Below are positions 38,707 through 48,960 of a stretch of DNA of 64,000 bases, piece by piece; within the stretch, counting starts at the first letter, position 1; every line of letters begins with the position of its first letter. Position numbers and translations under genes: made by a program. The notes beneath the pieces are model-generated. The model was not told the origin of the DNA. It searched no databases and worked only from the letters and a program-made list of their open reading frames with translations. The DNA lies in contig JAPZTW010000008.1 in NCBI GenBank assembly GCA_027533105.1, positions 248,001 through 312,000 of the forward strand. Reading direction: 5' to 3'. Source of the DNA: Sphingomonadaceae bacterium (GTDB taxonomy: Bacteria > Pseudomonadota > Alphaproteobacteria > Sphingomonadales > Sphingomonadaceae).

Positions 38707-39632
38707 CCATTCCCCGCCTTCACGCGACCGACCCGATTCCCGATTCCTTGCGCGGCGCGATCATCGCGCTGGGCAATTTCGATGGCTTCCACCTGGGCCA
38801 CCAGGCCGTGGCGGGCGAGGCAATCGCCTGGGCGAAGGCCGAGGGCCGCCCGGCCATCATCGCCACTTTCGATCCGCACCCGGTGCGCTTCTTCGCCCCC
38901 GATGCCGCCCCGTTCCGCCTGACCACGCTGGATCAGCGACAGGAACTGTTCGCCGCCGCCGGAGCCGATGCCATGCTGGTCTTCGCTTTCGATGCCAGCC
39001 TTGCCGCGACCACGGCGGAAGATTTCATCGCCAGGCTGCTGATCGAACGGCTCGGCGCGGCGGGCGTGGTGACGGGCGAGGACTTCACGTTCGGCAAGGG
39101 GCGCGGCGGCTCGGTCGCGCTGCTCAAATCGCTCGGCGGCGAACTTGGCCTTGCCTCGCGCGCGGTCGGCCCGGTGCTGGAAGGCGGCGAAGTCGTTTCC
39201 TCCAGCCGGATTCGCGAGGCGCTGAAGGCGGGCGATTGCGACACTGCCACGCGGCTCCTCACCCGCCCCTTCGCGATCCGCGGCGTGGTCCAGCATGGCG
39301 ACAAGGTGGGCCGCACGATCGGCTTTCCCACCGCCAACCTGCCGCTCGGCAATTACCTGCGCCCGCATTACGGGATCTATGCCGTCTCCGCCCGCTGGGA
39401 CGGCGGCCCGCTGCTGCACGGCGCGGCCAACCTGGGGGTGCGCCCCACTTTCGATCCGCCCAAGGAACTGCTGGAGCCGCACTTCTTCGATTGGTCGGGC
39501 GATCTTTACGGGCAGGAGATCGAGGTGGCCTTCCACCATTTCCTGCGGCCCGAGGCGAAGTTTGACAGTCTTGACGCGCTGACCCAGCAGATGTTGATCG
39601 ATTGCGATCAGGCCCGTAAGCTGCTGGCATGA
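38703..39632 (+). CDS. ribF: Bifunctional riboflavin kinase/FAD synthetase
   Basis: LGNFDGFHLGHQAV, SSRIREAL, GRTIGFPTANLPL. Confidence 0.95.
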   Translation: MTIPRLHATDPIPDSLRGAIIALGNFDGFHLGHQAVAGEAIAWAKAEGRPAIIATFDPHPVRFFAPDAAPFRLTTLDQRQELFAAAGADAMLVFAFDASLAATTAEDFIARLLIERLGAAGVVTGEDFTFGKGRGGSVALLKSLGGELGLASRAVGPVLEGGEVVSSSRIREALKAGDCDTATRLLTRPFAIRGVVQHGDKVGRTIGFPTANLPLGNYLRPHYGIYAVSARWDGGPLLHGAANLGVRPTFDPPKELLEPHFFDWSGDLYGQEIEVAFHHFLRPEAKFDSLDALTQQMLIDCDQARKLLA

Positions 39633-40699
39633 AATCCTATATTCCGGGGACCTGGCCAAAGCGCGTGGCCGCGCTGCTGGCGCTGACCGTGCTGGCGCTG
39701 GTGCTGATCAACGCCTGGTGGCTGGCCGACAATCCGCGCGGCTATGTCAAGCTGGTGGCCCATCGCGGCGTGCACCAGCTCTACGATCACACCGGCATCG
39801 ATAACGACACCTGCACCGCCAGCAGGATCGAGGCGCCCTATCACCCGCACCTTGAAAACACGCTGGGTTCGATTGCCATGGCCAAACGGCTGGGCGCGCA
39901 GCTGATCGAGGTGGACATTGCCCCCACCAGGGATGGCCGGATCGCGCTATTCCATGACTGGACGCTCGATTGCCGCACCAATGGCACGGGCGAGGTGCGG
40001 GGCAAGACCCTGGCCGAGCTGAAGGCACTCGATGCGGGGCACGGCTATACCGCCGATGGCGGCAAGACCTTCCCCTTCCGCGGCAAGGGCCTGGGGCAGA
40101 TCCCCAGCCTGGAGGAGGCTTTGGTGGTGGCGGGCGAAACCCCGCTGCTGTTCAACTTCAAGAGCAAGGATGCGGCCGAGGCCGACCTGCTGCTGGCCGC
40201 GCTGAAAGCCGCCGGGCGCGATCCGGTGAAGGCGGGCGACGGGTTCTACGGCGGCGTCGAGGCCGGGCCGGTGGCCCGGATGCGCGCCCTGCTGCCGGGG
40301 GCCTGGGTGTTCAGCAAGGAGAGCGCCAAGGCCTGCACCATGGGCTATCTCAAATCCGGCTGGTTCACCGTCACGCCCGATGCCTGCCGGGGTGGCACGC
40401 TGATGATCCCGCTCAATTACCAGTGGGCCTTTGCCGGCTGGCCCAACCGCCTGATCGAGCGGATGGACAAGGTCGGCGCGCGGGTGATCGTGACCGGGCC
40501 TTATGGCGGCAAGAGTGGTACCGGGTTGGACCTGCCCGAACAGATCGGCGAGATTCCCGCCACTTTCACCGGCTATGTCTGGGTGGAGGATATCTGGTCG
40601 ATCGGCCCGGCGCTGCGCCCGGCCTACAACAAGCGCACCCCGCAGGAGGAATCCGACACCGCCCGCGCGCTGGAGGCGCGCCGCGCGGCGCGGGAATAG
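39629..40699 (+). CDS. Glycerophosphodiester phosphodiesterase family protein
   Basis: LVAHRGVHQLY, HLENTLGSIAMAKRLGAQLIEVDIAPTRDGRIALFHDWTLDCRTNGTG. Confidence 0.92.
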   Translation: MKSYIPGTWPKRVAALLALTVLALVLINAWWLADNPRGYVKLVAHRGVHQLYDHTGIDNDTCTASRIEAPYHPHLENTLGSIAMAKRLGAQLIEVDIAPTRDGRIALFHDWTLDCRTNGTGEVRGKTLAELKALDAGHGYTADGGKTFPFRGKGLGQIPSLEEALVVAGETPLLFNFKSKDAAEADLLLAALKAAGRDPVKAGDGFYGGVEAGPVARMRALLPGAWVFSKESAKACTMGYLKSGWFTVTPDACRGGTLMIPLNYQWAFAGWPNRLIERMDKVGARVIVTGPYGGKSGTGLDLPEQIGEIPATFTGYVWVEDIWSIGPALRPAYNKRTPQEESDTARALEARRAARE

Positions 40700-40746
40700 C
40701 GGGGGGACTGGCGCGCTTATCGCCTTTGCTTTAACGGCGGCGCGCT

Positions 40747-43599
40747 ATGACTGAAGCGCGCGATTATCGAGACACCGTCTTCCTGCCGAAGACCGAGTTC
40801 CCCATGAAGGCCGGCCTCCCCCAGAAGGAGCCGGGCATTCTGGCGCGCTGGAACGATATTGGCCTCTACCGCCAGCTGCGCGAGGCCCGCAGCGGACGTG
40901 AGAAGTTCGTGCTCCACGATGGCCCGCCCTATGCCAATGGCGACATGCACATCGGCCACGCGCTGAACCACATCCTGAAGGACATGGTGGTCCGCACCCA
41001 GAGCCTGCTGGGCAAGGACGCGCCCTATGTGCCCGGCTGGGACTGCCATGGCCTGCCGATCGAGTGGAAGGTCGAGGAGCAATACCGCAAGAAGAAGCTC
41101 GACAAGGACCAGGTCGACCCGGTCGAGTTCCGCGCCGAATGTCGCGCCTATGCCCAGCACTGGGTCGATACCCAGCGCGAGCAGCTGAAGCGCCTGGGCA
41201 TCAATGGCGATTGGGACAAGCCCTACCTGACGATGGACCCCGAGGCGGAAGGCACGATCGTTGCCGAACTGCTGAAGTTCGCGGAAAGCGGCCAGCTCTA
41301 TCGCGGGGCCAAGCCGGTGATGTGGTCCCCGGTCGAAAAGACTGCCCTCGCCGAAGCCGAGGTCGAATACGAGGACATCACCTCGACCCAGATCGACGTG
41401 GCCTTCGACATCACGGAATCGCCGATTGCCGAACTGGTCGGCGCCCATGCGGTGATCTGGACCACCACGCCCTGGACCATCCCGACCAACCAGGCGATCG
41501 CCTATGGGCCGGAGGTGGAGTATGTGTTGCTCGATGCCAGTCCGATCCGCGTCCTGATTGCCAAATCGCTGGCTGATGCTGCTTTCCGCCGACTGGCCAA
41601 TGCGGGTATTCTGGCCCTCGATCCGACGGAGCCTTCGTTCCGCGCCGACGATGTCGTTTGGGAAGGCAAAGGCTCCGATCTCGCGGGCACCATCGCCCGC
41701 CACCCGATGCACCACCTCGGCGGGTTCTTCGCCAAGCCGCGTCCGCTGCTCCCCGGTGACTTCGTCACCACCGACAGTGGCACGGGCCTGGTCCACATGG
41801 CACCCGACCACGGCGAGGACGATTTCCTGCTGTGCAAGGCGCACGGGATCGAACCGGTCTTTGCGGTCGAGGGCGATGGCAAGTACCGCGCCGACTGGGG
41901 CTGGCTGGGCGGGCAAGGCTCGGTCATCAACCCCAAGTTCAACGCGCCCGACGGGCCGATCTGTTCGGACCTGCGCGAGACCGGCGCGCTGCTGGCGGCC
42001 TCGGCCGATTACAAGCACTCCTACCCGCACTCGTGGCGCTCCAAGGCCAAGGTGATCTTCCGCTGCACGCCGCAATGGTTCGTGCCGATGGACAAGATCG
42101 TCGTCCCGGCGGACGCCGGGACCGGTGGCGAGGAAGCGCAGGACGGCCAGCGGTCCCGGGTCAAGCCCGGGACGACGCTGCGGCAGAATGCCATGGCCGC
42201 CATCGCCGCCACCCGCTTCGTCCCCGAAAAGGGCCGCAACCGCATCGGTTCGATGGTCGAGGGCCGCCCCGACTGGGTGCTCAGCCGCCAGCGCGCCTGG
42301 GGCGTGCCGATCACCTTGTTCGTCCACCGCCAGTCGGGCCAGTACCTGGTCGATCCCGCCGTCAACGCCCGGATCATCGCGGCGGTGAAGGCCGAAGGCG
42401 TCGATGCCTGGTCCGCCGCCCGCGCGCAGGAGTATCTTGGCTCTGATTACCAGGCCGAGGACTACGAGCAGGTCACCGACATTCTCGACGTCTGGTTCGA
42501 TTCGGGCTGCACCCATGCCTTTGTGCTCGAATCGGGCCGCTGGCCGGAACTGAAGTGGCCGGCCGATCTCTACCTTGAAGGCTCTGACCAGCATCGCGGC
42601 TGGTTCCAGTCGAGCCTGCTGCAGTCCTGCGCCACCCGTGGCCGCGCGCCTTATGAGGCGGTGCTGACCCACGGCTTCACCATGGATGCCAAGGGCCTGA
42701 AGATGTCGAAGTCGGTCGGCAACACGGTCGACCCGCTGAAGGTGATGGAAACCTATGGCGCGGACATCATCCGGCTGTGGGCGCTGTCGGTCGATTTCAC
42801 CGAGGATCACCGCATCGGCGACGAGATCCTGAAGGGCGTGGCCGACCAGTACCGCAAGCTGCGCAACACCTTCCGCTATCTGCTGGGCGCGCTGGATGGG
42901 TTCAGCGATGCCGAAGTGGTGGACGTGGCCCAGATGCCCGAGCTGGAGCGCTATATGCTCGGCCAGCTCAAGCAGCTGGATACCGTGCTGCGCCAGGCGA
43001 TCGCGGATTTCGACTTCAACGAATATACCCGCGCGCTGACCGATTTCTGCAACGAGGACCTGTCGGCCTTCTTCTTCGATATCCGCAAGGACCGGCTCTA
43101 TTGCGACGATCCAGCCGGGATCGAACGCCGGGCTTATCGCACCGTACTCGATCACCTGTTCCAGGCGCTGGTCCGCTATGCCGCACCGGTGCTGGTCTTC
43201 ACCGCCGAGGAAGTCTGGACCACCCGCTATCCCGACAGCGGCAGCGTCCACCTGACCGAACTGGCCGACCTGCCCGAGGCCTGGCTTGACGAAGCCCTGG
43301 CCGAACGCTTTGCCACCCTGCGCGCCCTGCGCGGCCAGGTGCTGGAAGCGATCGAACCGCTGCGGCGCGAGAAGGTGCTGGGCTCGGGCCTGGAAGCCGA
43401 GGTGACCGTACCGGCCGACGCGCCCGAAGGCGATCTGGCCGAGTTGTTCATCACCGCGAAAGTCGTGCGCGGGCAAGGCGACGGCGTGACCGTTTCGCGC
43501 ACCACCGACCACAAGTGCGGCCGCTGCTGGCGCCATCTGCCCGAGGTGACGGCGGACGGGGCCTTGTGTGCCCGTTGTGATCCCGTGGTGGGCGCATGA
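40747..43599 (+). CDS. ileS: Isoleucyl-tRNA synthetase, containing an in-frame palindromic element
   Basis: DGPPYANGDMHIGHALNHILKD, RPDWVLSRQRAWGVPI, KMSKSVGN; insert region VVPADAGTGGEEAQDGQRSRVKPGTT at 42099-42177. Confidence 0.96.
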   Translation: MTEARDYRDTVFLPKTEFPMKAGLPQKEPGILARWNDIGLYRQLREARSGREKFVLHDGPPYANGDMHIGHALNHILKDMVVRTQSLLGKDAPYVPGWDCHGLPIEWKVEEQYRKKKLDKDQVDPVEFRAECRAYAQHWVDTQREQLKRLGINGDWDKPYLTMDPEAEGTIVAELLKFAESGQLYRGAKPVMWSPVEKTALAEAEVEYEDITSTQIDVAFDITESPIAELVGAHAVIWTTTPWTIPTNQAIAYGPEVEYVLLDASPIRVLIAKSLADAAFRRLANAGILALDPTEPSFRADDVVWEGKGSDLAGTIARHPMHHLGGFFAKPRPLLPGDFVTTDSGTGLVHMAPDHGEDDFLLCKAHGIEPVFAVEGDGKYRADWGWLGGQGSVINPKFNAPDGPICSDLRETGALLAASADYKHSYPHSWRSKAKVIFRCTPQWFVPMDKIVVPADAGTGGEEAQDGQRSRVKPGTTLRQNAMAAIAATRFVPEKGRNRIGSMVEGRPDWVLSRQRAWGVPITLFVHRQSGQYLVDPAVNARIIAAVKAEGVDAWSAARAQEYLGSDYQAEDYEQVTDILDVWFDSGCTHAFVLESGRWPELKWPADLYLEGSDQHRGWFQSSLLQSCATRGRAPYEAVLTHGFTMDAKGLKMSKSVGNTVDPLKVMETYGADIIRLWALSVDFTEDHRIGDEILKGVADQYRKLRNTFRYLLGALDGFSDAEVVDVAQMPELERYMLGQLKQLDTVLRQAIADFDFNEYTRALTDFCNEDLSAFFFDIRKDRLYCDDPAGIERRAYRTVLDHLFQALVRYAAPVLVFTAEEVWTTRYPDSGSVHLTELADLPEAWLDEALAERFATLRALRGQVLEAIEPLRREKVLGSGLEAEVTVPADAPEGDLAELFITAKVVRGQGDGVTVSRTTDHKCGRCWRHLPEVTADGALCARCDPVVGA
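42099..42177 (+). repeat. 79-bp palindromic element, copy B, in-frame within ileS
   Basis: CGTCGTCCCGG...CCGGGACGACG perfect 11-bp inverted termini; internal hairpins; 59/79 identical (hand-aligned, ungapped) to 48961-49039. Confidence 0.85.
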
Positions 43600-44126
43600 A
43601 GGGCCTGTTCACCCGCCCCCGTGTGATCGGCCTGGCCCTTGCCGGGCTGATCTTCGTGGTCGATCAGTGGCTCAAGTGGCTGATGATCGGTCCGCTGCAA
43701 TTGCGGCAGGTCGGCAACATCCACCTGCTACCCTTCTTCGACCTGACCTGGGTCGAAAACTACGGCGTTTCGCTGGGTATGCTGACCGCACGGTCGATGG
43801 AAATGCGCTGGGGGCTGGTCGCGCTGACCGCGCTGATCGCACTGGTCGTCGCGGTGTGGATGATGCGCGAGAAACTGCTGGGGGAAATCCTCGGCCTCAG
43901 CCTGATCCTGGGCGGGGCGCTGGGCAATATCGTCGACCGCGTGAAATTCGGCTATGTGGTTGATTATGCAGATTTTCATATCGGCGATTTTCGGCCATTC
44001 CTGGTCTTCAACCTGGCCGATGCGGCGATCACCATCGGCGTCGTGATAATCCTTGCCCGCAGCTTCCTGATCAGCGAAAAGCCGGAAACGAAGAATGACG
44101 CGGGCGCTCCCGTGACGGAGAATTGA
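43596..44126 (+). CDS. lspA: Lipoprotein signal peptidase (signal peptidase II)
   Basis: FVVDQWLKWLMIG, GGALGNIVDRVKFGYVVDYADFHIGDFRPFLVFNLADAAITIG. Confidence 0.96.
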   Translation: MKGLFTRPRVIGLALAGLIFVVDQWLKWLMIGPLQLRQVGNIHLLPFFDLTWVENYGVSLGMLTARSMEMRWGLVALTALIALVVAVWMMREKLLGEILGLSLILGGALGNIVDRVKFGYVVDYADFHIGDFRPFLVFNLADAAITIGVVIILARSFLISEKPETKNDAGAPVTEN

Positions 44127-44130
44127 GACA

Positions 44131-44553
44131 ATGCGCAAGTTCCTGGCCCGTAAAGCAATGGTTTTGGCCGCGATCGGTTCCGCCACCCTGCTGGCAGGGT
44201 GCGGCAGCACCGGCCTGTTCAACCGCGACCGGCCCGACGAATTCGCCGTGCAGCGCCAGGCGCCGCTGGTGATCCCGCCCGATTTCGCGCTGACCCCGCC
44301 GGCCCCCGGCGCACCGCGCCCCTCGGATCGCAGCACCGCCCAGCAGGCGCAGGACGCGCTGTTCGGCCCGCCGGCCCCGCGCAGCGAGATTGAGCGCGCC
44401 GCCACCGGCCGCGCCGGCACCGCCGCCGCCGCGATCCGCTCGACGGTCGGCGATCCCAAGACCAACACCGTGGCCAAGGGCGAGGTAACCCGCGACATCA
44501 TCGCCGCCCCGCAGGGCGACGGCCGCGAAGCCCAGGCGGTGGCCGGGGGCTGA
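44131..44553 (+). CDS. DUF3035-type lipoprotein
   Basis: Lipobox LLAGCGS; RPDEFAVQRQAPLVIPPDFALTPP motif. Confidence 0.82.
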   Translation: MRKFLARKAMVLAAIGSATLLAGCGSTGLFNRDRPDEFAVQRQAPLVIPPDFALTPPAPGAPRPSDRSTAQQAQDALFGPPAPRSEIERAATGRAGTAAAAIRSTVGDPKTNTVAKGEVTRDIIAAPQGDGREAQAVAGG

Positions 44554-44648
44554 ACCGCCGGATTTTTGCAGGATAGCAGGGGGCTCGTCGGCAACGGCGG
44601 GCCCTTTTCGCGTCGGCCCCTGTTCGCCCTAGGCGGTCGGCTTGGGTG

Positions 44649-45959
44649 TCAGTCGTGGTTCGGCCGAGCCAATTCGCTGACCAGCAGCTTGTCGATCTTG
44701 CGCCCGTCCATATCGACCACCTCGAAGCGCCAGCCCTGATCGGTGAAGTGCTCACCCTCGTGCGGCAGCTTCTTCATCACCCACAGCGCATAGCCGGCCG
44801 CCGTGGCGAAATCGCGCGGTTCGGGCAGGTCCAGCCCCAGGCGGTCGGCCAGGGCATCGGCCGGATAGGACCCGGCGATCAGCAGCGAGCCATCATCGCG
44901 GGTGACCACCTGCGGATCGTCGCCGATATCGGCATGGCTGGCAAAGCTGCCGACGATCGCCTCAAGCAGGTCGGCCGGGGTCACCACCCCTTCGAGGTGG
45001 CCGTATTCGTCATGCACCAGCGCCATCGACACGCCCGACTGCTGGAGGATGCGCAGCGCGTCCATCGCATCGAGCTGGTCGGGCACGATCTCGGCCTTCT
45101 TCATCAGCCGGGCGATCTGCACCTTCTTGCCGGCCAGCAGCGCGGCCTGGACATCGCGGACCTTGATCACCCCGACGATATTGTCAGGCGAACCATCGGC
45201 CACCGGCAACAGCGAATGCGGGCTGGCCTTGATCGCGGCGCGCAGCTCGTCCTCGCTGGCGCGGCGGTCGATCGTGTCGAGTTCGGTGCGGGGGGTCATC
45301 AGCTCGCGCACCGGACGGTCGGCCAGCTTCATGATCCCGGTCATGATCTGGCGCTCGTCCTCCTCGATCGCGCCAGAGCGGGTCGCCTCGGCGAAGATCA
45401 TGTGCAGTTCCTCGGCCGTAACGCCTGCCTCGCCCTTGTGGCGCACCCCCAGCAGCCGCAGCAGCAGCGCCGAGGAGCGATCGAGCAGCCAGACGAACGG
45501 CGCGGTCGCGCGGGCGATCAGCGCCATCGGCAGGGCGGCCAGCATGGCGATCGGCTCGGCCGCGCGCAGGGCCACCTGCTTGGGGACCAGTTCGCCGATG
45601 ACCAGGCTGAAATAGGTCGTCAGCGCGATCACGAACGCAAAGCCAACCTCATCGGCATAGCGCTCCGGCAGGCCCAGCGCGGCCAGCCGCTCGCCAGTCG
45701 GCCCGCCCAGGCTGGCGCCCGAATAGGCCCCGGCGATGATCCCCACCAGGGTGATCCCGATCTGCACGGTCGAGAGGAACTTGCCCGGATCCTCGGCCAG
45801 GGCCAGCGCGGCGCGCGCCCCGGCATGGCCGCGTTCGGCCTGGAGCCGCAGGCGCGCGGGGCGGGCGGAAACAATCGCCAGTTCGGACATCGCGAACAGG
45901 CCGTTCAGGAGAATCAGGCCAGCGATGATCAGAACATCGGACCAGGGAAAAGGTTCCAT
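44649..45959 (-). CDS. HlyC/CorC family (CNNM + CBS) transporter
   Basis: LNGLFAMSELAIVSAR, VMTPRTELDTID-like (LMTPRTELDTIDR), MALVHDEYGHLEGVVTPADLLEAIVG. Confidence 0.93.
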   Translation of the reverse strand: MEPFPWSDVLIIAGLILLNGLFAMSELAIVSARPARLRLQAERGHAGARAALALAEDPGKFLSTVQIGITLVGIIAGAYSGASLGGPTGERLAALGLPERYADEVGFAFVIALTTYFSLVIGELVPKQVALRAAEPIAMLAALPMALIARATAPFVWLLDRSSALLLRLLGVRHKGEAGVTAEELHMIFAEATRSGAIEEDERQIMTGIMKLADRPVRELMTPRTELDTIDRRASEDELRAAIKASPHSLLPVADGSPDNIVGVIKVRDVQAALLAGKKVQIARLMKKAEIVPDQLDAMDALRILQQSGVSMALVHDEYGHLEGVVTPADLLEAIVGSFASHADIGDDPQVVTRDDGSLLIAGSYPADALADRLGLDLPEPRDFATAAGYALWVMKKLPHEGEHFTDQGWRFEVVDMDGRKIDKLLVSELARPNHD

Positions 45960-46110
45960 GGCCCGCCAGCTAGCAGGATTCAGCGCGGGCGCGAAGGGGG
46001 TGCGGGCAAATCGTTGGACCGGCACGTTGACAGGGCGCCCCATCCACGATTCATTCAGGTTCCGGAGCCGATGGTTAACACCAGTCTGCAATCATGAAGG
46101 GGATGGTACC

Positions 46111-46803
46111 ATGAAGAAATCCCGCCTGCTGGTTTCCAGCTTTGCCGCAGCCGCACTGCTCACCACCTCGGCCTGCGTGACCGACCCCAACACCGGCGAA
46201 CGCAAGGTTTCGCGCACCGCCATCGGCGGGGCCGGTGGCGCGCTGGCCGGCCTGCTGCTGGGCGGCCTGATCGGCGGCAAGACCGGGCGCATCGTTGGCG
46301 CGGGGATCGGCGGGATCGCCGGGGCCGCGATCGGCTATACGATGGACAAGCAGATCAAGGAGCTGAAGGAGCAGACCGCCGGCTCCGGGGTCGACGTGAC
46401 CGAGACCGACAATGGCTCCGCGATCCTGGTCAACCTGCCCGACGGCGTCACCTTCGACGTGGCGAGCTATACCCTGAAGCCGGAATTCCGCACCACGCTG
46501 GATGCCGTGGCCGACAGCCTGATCAAGTATCCCAACAGCCTGATCGACGTTTACGGGCACACCGATTCGACCGGATCGGACGCCTATAACCAGACGCTGT
46601 CGGAAAACCGGGCGCGCACTGTGGCCAATTACCTGACGGCGCGCGGCGTGCCGGCTGCCCGCATCCGCAGCCAGGGCTTTGGCGAGACCATGCCGGTCGC
46701 CACCAACGATACCGAGGACGGCCGCAGCAAGAACCGCCGGGTCGAGATCAAGATCGTGCCCGTCACCCAGGAAGAAGTGCAGGCCGCCCGCGCGGCGGGT
46801 TGA
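46111..46803 (+). CDS. OmpA-family lipoprotein with glycine-zipper domain
   Basis: Lipobox-like TTSACVT; GGAGGALAGLLLGGLIGG; IDVYGHTDSTGSDAYNQTLSENRARTVANYL. Confidence 0.93.
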   Translation: MKKSRLLVSSFAAAALLTTSACVTDPNTGERKVSRTAIGGAGGALAGLLLGGLIGGKTGRIVGAGIGGIAGAAIGYTMDKQIKELKEQTAGSGVDVTETDNGSAILVNLPDGVTFDVASYTLKPEFRTTLDAVADSLIKYPNSLIDVYGHTDSTGSDAYNQTLSENRARTVANYLTARGVPAARIRSQGFGETMPVATNDTEDGRSKNRRVEIKIVPVTQEEVQAARAAG

Positions 46804-46809
46804 GGCCAG

Positions 46810-47589
46810 CTATCCGGCGAGCGCCCTGGCCCGGTCGGCCAGGCGCTCGACCGCAGCGGCGTGGATTGCCGGGGCCGACACCAGCAGGCCGAAGGCACGC
46901 GGATCGCGCTTGTTGTAATTGAGCGGCTCGCCAAAGGCATCGGTCACCGCCGCCCCGGCCTCGCGCGCGATCAGCGCGGCGGCGCCGATATCCCATTCAT
47001 AGCCCCAGCGCAGGGTGGCGACGAGATCCGCTTCGTCCGCCGCGACCATCGCCACGCGCAGCGCGATCGAATTGGGCTGGTAGACGCTGACCAGGTCGGC
47101 GTCGCTCTTGGGCAAGACCTCGGCCGGCACGCGCGATCCCACAAACTCCGTCCGGCGGCTGGCCGATAGCCGCTCGCCGTTGCGCCAGCTGCCTTGCCCG
47201 GCCTCGCCCACCCACAATTCGTCACGCGCCGGGGCGCAGAGCAGGCCGATCAGCGGCCGCCCCGAACTGACCAGCGCCACCGAGACGGCCCAGCCCGGCC
47301 GCCCGCGCATGAAATCGCGCGTGCCGTCGATCGGATCGACCAGCCACAGCAGCCCACCTTCCAGCCGTTCGGGCGCATCGATCGTTTCTTCAGACAACCA
47401 GCCGGCCGATGGCAGCAGCGCCGCCAGCTCGCGCTTGAGGAAAGCATCGACCGCCAGGTCCGCCTCGGTCACCGGGCTGCCGGCGTCCTTTTCCCAGGCT
47501 TCCAGCGCATGGCCATGCCCCGGCCAGCGATCGAGCGCGATGCGCCCGGCCTCGCGGACAATGGCTTCAAGGCGCGCGCGGTCGATCAT
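46810..47589 (-). CDS. cysQ: 3'(2'),5'-bisphosphate nucleotidase (CysQ-like)
   Basis: SPVTEADLAVDAFLK, LSEETID, LWLVDPIDGTRDFMRGRPGWAVSVALV. Confidence 0.85.
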   Translation of the reverse strand: MIDRARLEAIVREAGRIALDRWPGHGHALEAWEKDAGSPVTEADLAVDAFLKRELAALLPSAGWLSEETIDAPERLEGGLLWLVDPIDGTRDFMRGRPGWAVSVALVSSGRPLIGLLCAPARDELWVGEAGQGSWRNGERLSASRRTEFVGSRVPAEVLPKSDADLVSVYQPNSIALRVAMVAADEADLVATLRWGYEWDIGAAALIAREAGAAVTDAFGEPLNYNKRDPRAFGLLVSAPAIHAAAVERLADRARALAG

Positions 47590-47750
47590 TCGCCCCGGTT
47601 TGTGGATGCCGCGCCGCCTTGGCAAGCCGCCATGCATCAAAATCCGCAGTTAACCGCCCGATTAAGGCCCTTTTCAAGTGGGCCGCACTGTGCTTAGGGC
47701 CATGACACTTCCGGCCCGCACGCGGCCACTCCCCAGTGCAGGAAACGCGC

Positions 47751-48959
47751 ATGAACATCCATGAATACCAGGCCAAGGAACTGCTCGCGAAGTTCGGCGT
47801 CGCCGTGCCGCAGGGCATTGCCGCCATGTCGGCCGAAGAAGCCGTTGCTGCTGCCAAGCAGCTGCCCGGGCCGCTCTATGTGGTGAAGGCCCAGATCCAT
47901 GCCGGCGGGCGCGGCAAGGGCAAGTTCAAGGAACTGGGCCCCGATGCCAAGGGCGGTGTGCGCCTGGCCAAGAGCCTGGAAGAAGTGGAAGCCCACGCCA
48001 AGGACATGCTGGGCAACACCCTGGTCACCGTGCAGACCGGCGAAGCCGGCAAGCAGGTCAACCGCCTCTACATCACCGATGGCGTTGATATCGGCAAGGA
48101 ATTCTACCTCGCGCTGCTGGTCGATCGCGCCACCAGCCGGATCGCCGTGGTCGCCTCGACCGAAGGCGGGATGGACATCGAAACCGTCGCGCACGACACC
48201 CCGGAAAAGATCCACACCATTACGATCGACCCCGCCACCGGCCTGATGCCGCACCATGGCCGCGCCGTGGCCAAGGCGCTGGGCCTGTCGGGCGACCTGG
48301 CCAAGCAGGCCGCGCAGATCCTGTCGGGCCTCTATGCCGCGTTCCTCGGCACCGATGCCAGCCAGATCGAAATCAACCCGCTGGCGATCTGCCCGACCGC
48401 CGAGGGTGACAAGCTCTACGTGCTCGACGCCAAGGTCGGCTTCGATTCGAACGCGATGTTCCGCCACAAGGACCTGGCCGCGCTGCGCGACATCACCGAG
48501 GAAGATCCGGCCGAAGTCGAAGCCAGCGAATATGACCTGGCCTATATCAAGCTCGACGGGAACATCGGCTGCATGGTGAACGGCGCGGGCCTGGCCATGG
48601 CGACGATGGACATCATCAAGCTGAACGGCGAATTCCCGGCCAACTTCCTCGACGTGGGCGGTGGCGCCTCGAAGGAAAAGGTCACCGCGGCCTTCAAGAT
48701 CATCCTCAAGGATCCGGCGGTGAAGGGCATTCTCGTCAATATCTTCGGCGGGATCATGAAGTGCGACATCATCGCCGAAGGCATCGTCGCCGCGGCGAAG
48801 GAAGTGAACCTCTCGGTGCCGCTGGTGGTTCGCCTCGAAGGCACCAATGTCCAGCAGGGCAAGGACATCCTGGCCAATTCGGGCCTGCCGATCGTCCCCG
48901 CCAATGACCTGGGCGATGCCGCCAAGAAGATCGTCGCCGAAGTCCGCGCGGTGGCATAA
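47751..48959 (+). CDS. sucC: Succinyl-CoA ligase (ADP-forming) beta subunit
   Basis: [54 protein letters not shown]. Confidence 0.97.
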   Translation: MNIHEYQAKELLAKFGVAVPQGIAAMSAEEAVAAAKQLPGPLYVVKAQIHAGGRGKGKFKELGPDAKGGVRLAKSLEEVEAHAKDMLGNTLVTVQTGEAGKQVNRLYITDGVDIGKEFYLALLVDRATSRIAVVASTEGGMDIETVAHDTPEKIHTITIDPATGLMPHHGRAVAKALGLSGDLAKQAAQILSGLYAAFLGTDASQIEINPLAICPTAEGDKLYVLDAKVGFDSNAMFRHKDLAALRDITEEDPAEVEASEYDLAYIKLDGNIGCMVNGAGLAMATMDIIKLNGEFPANFLDVGGGASKEKVTAAFKIILKDPAVKGILVNIFGGIMKCDIIAEGIVAAAKEVNLSVPLVVRLEGTNVQQGKDILANSGLPIVPANDLGDAAKKIVAEVRAVA

Positions 48960-48960
48960 C

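Noticed and set aside
40717-43536. 939-aa minus-strand ORF antisense to ileS
   Set aside because: Shadow ORF of the ileS coding frame; no recognisable domains.
47650-47665. TTAA-N8-TTAA as a CtrA site in the cysQ/sucC divergent region
   Set aside because: Spacing is 8 rather than the canonical 7, and the trailing C is missing; insufficient evidence.
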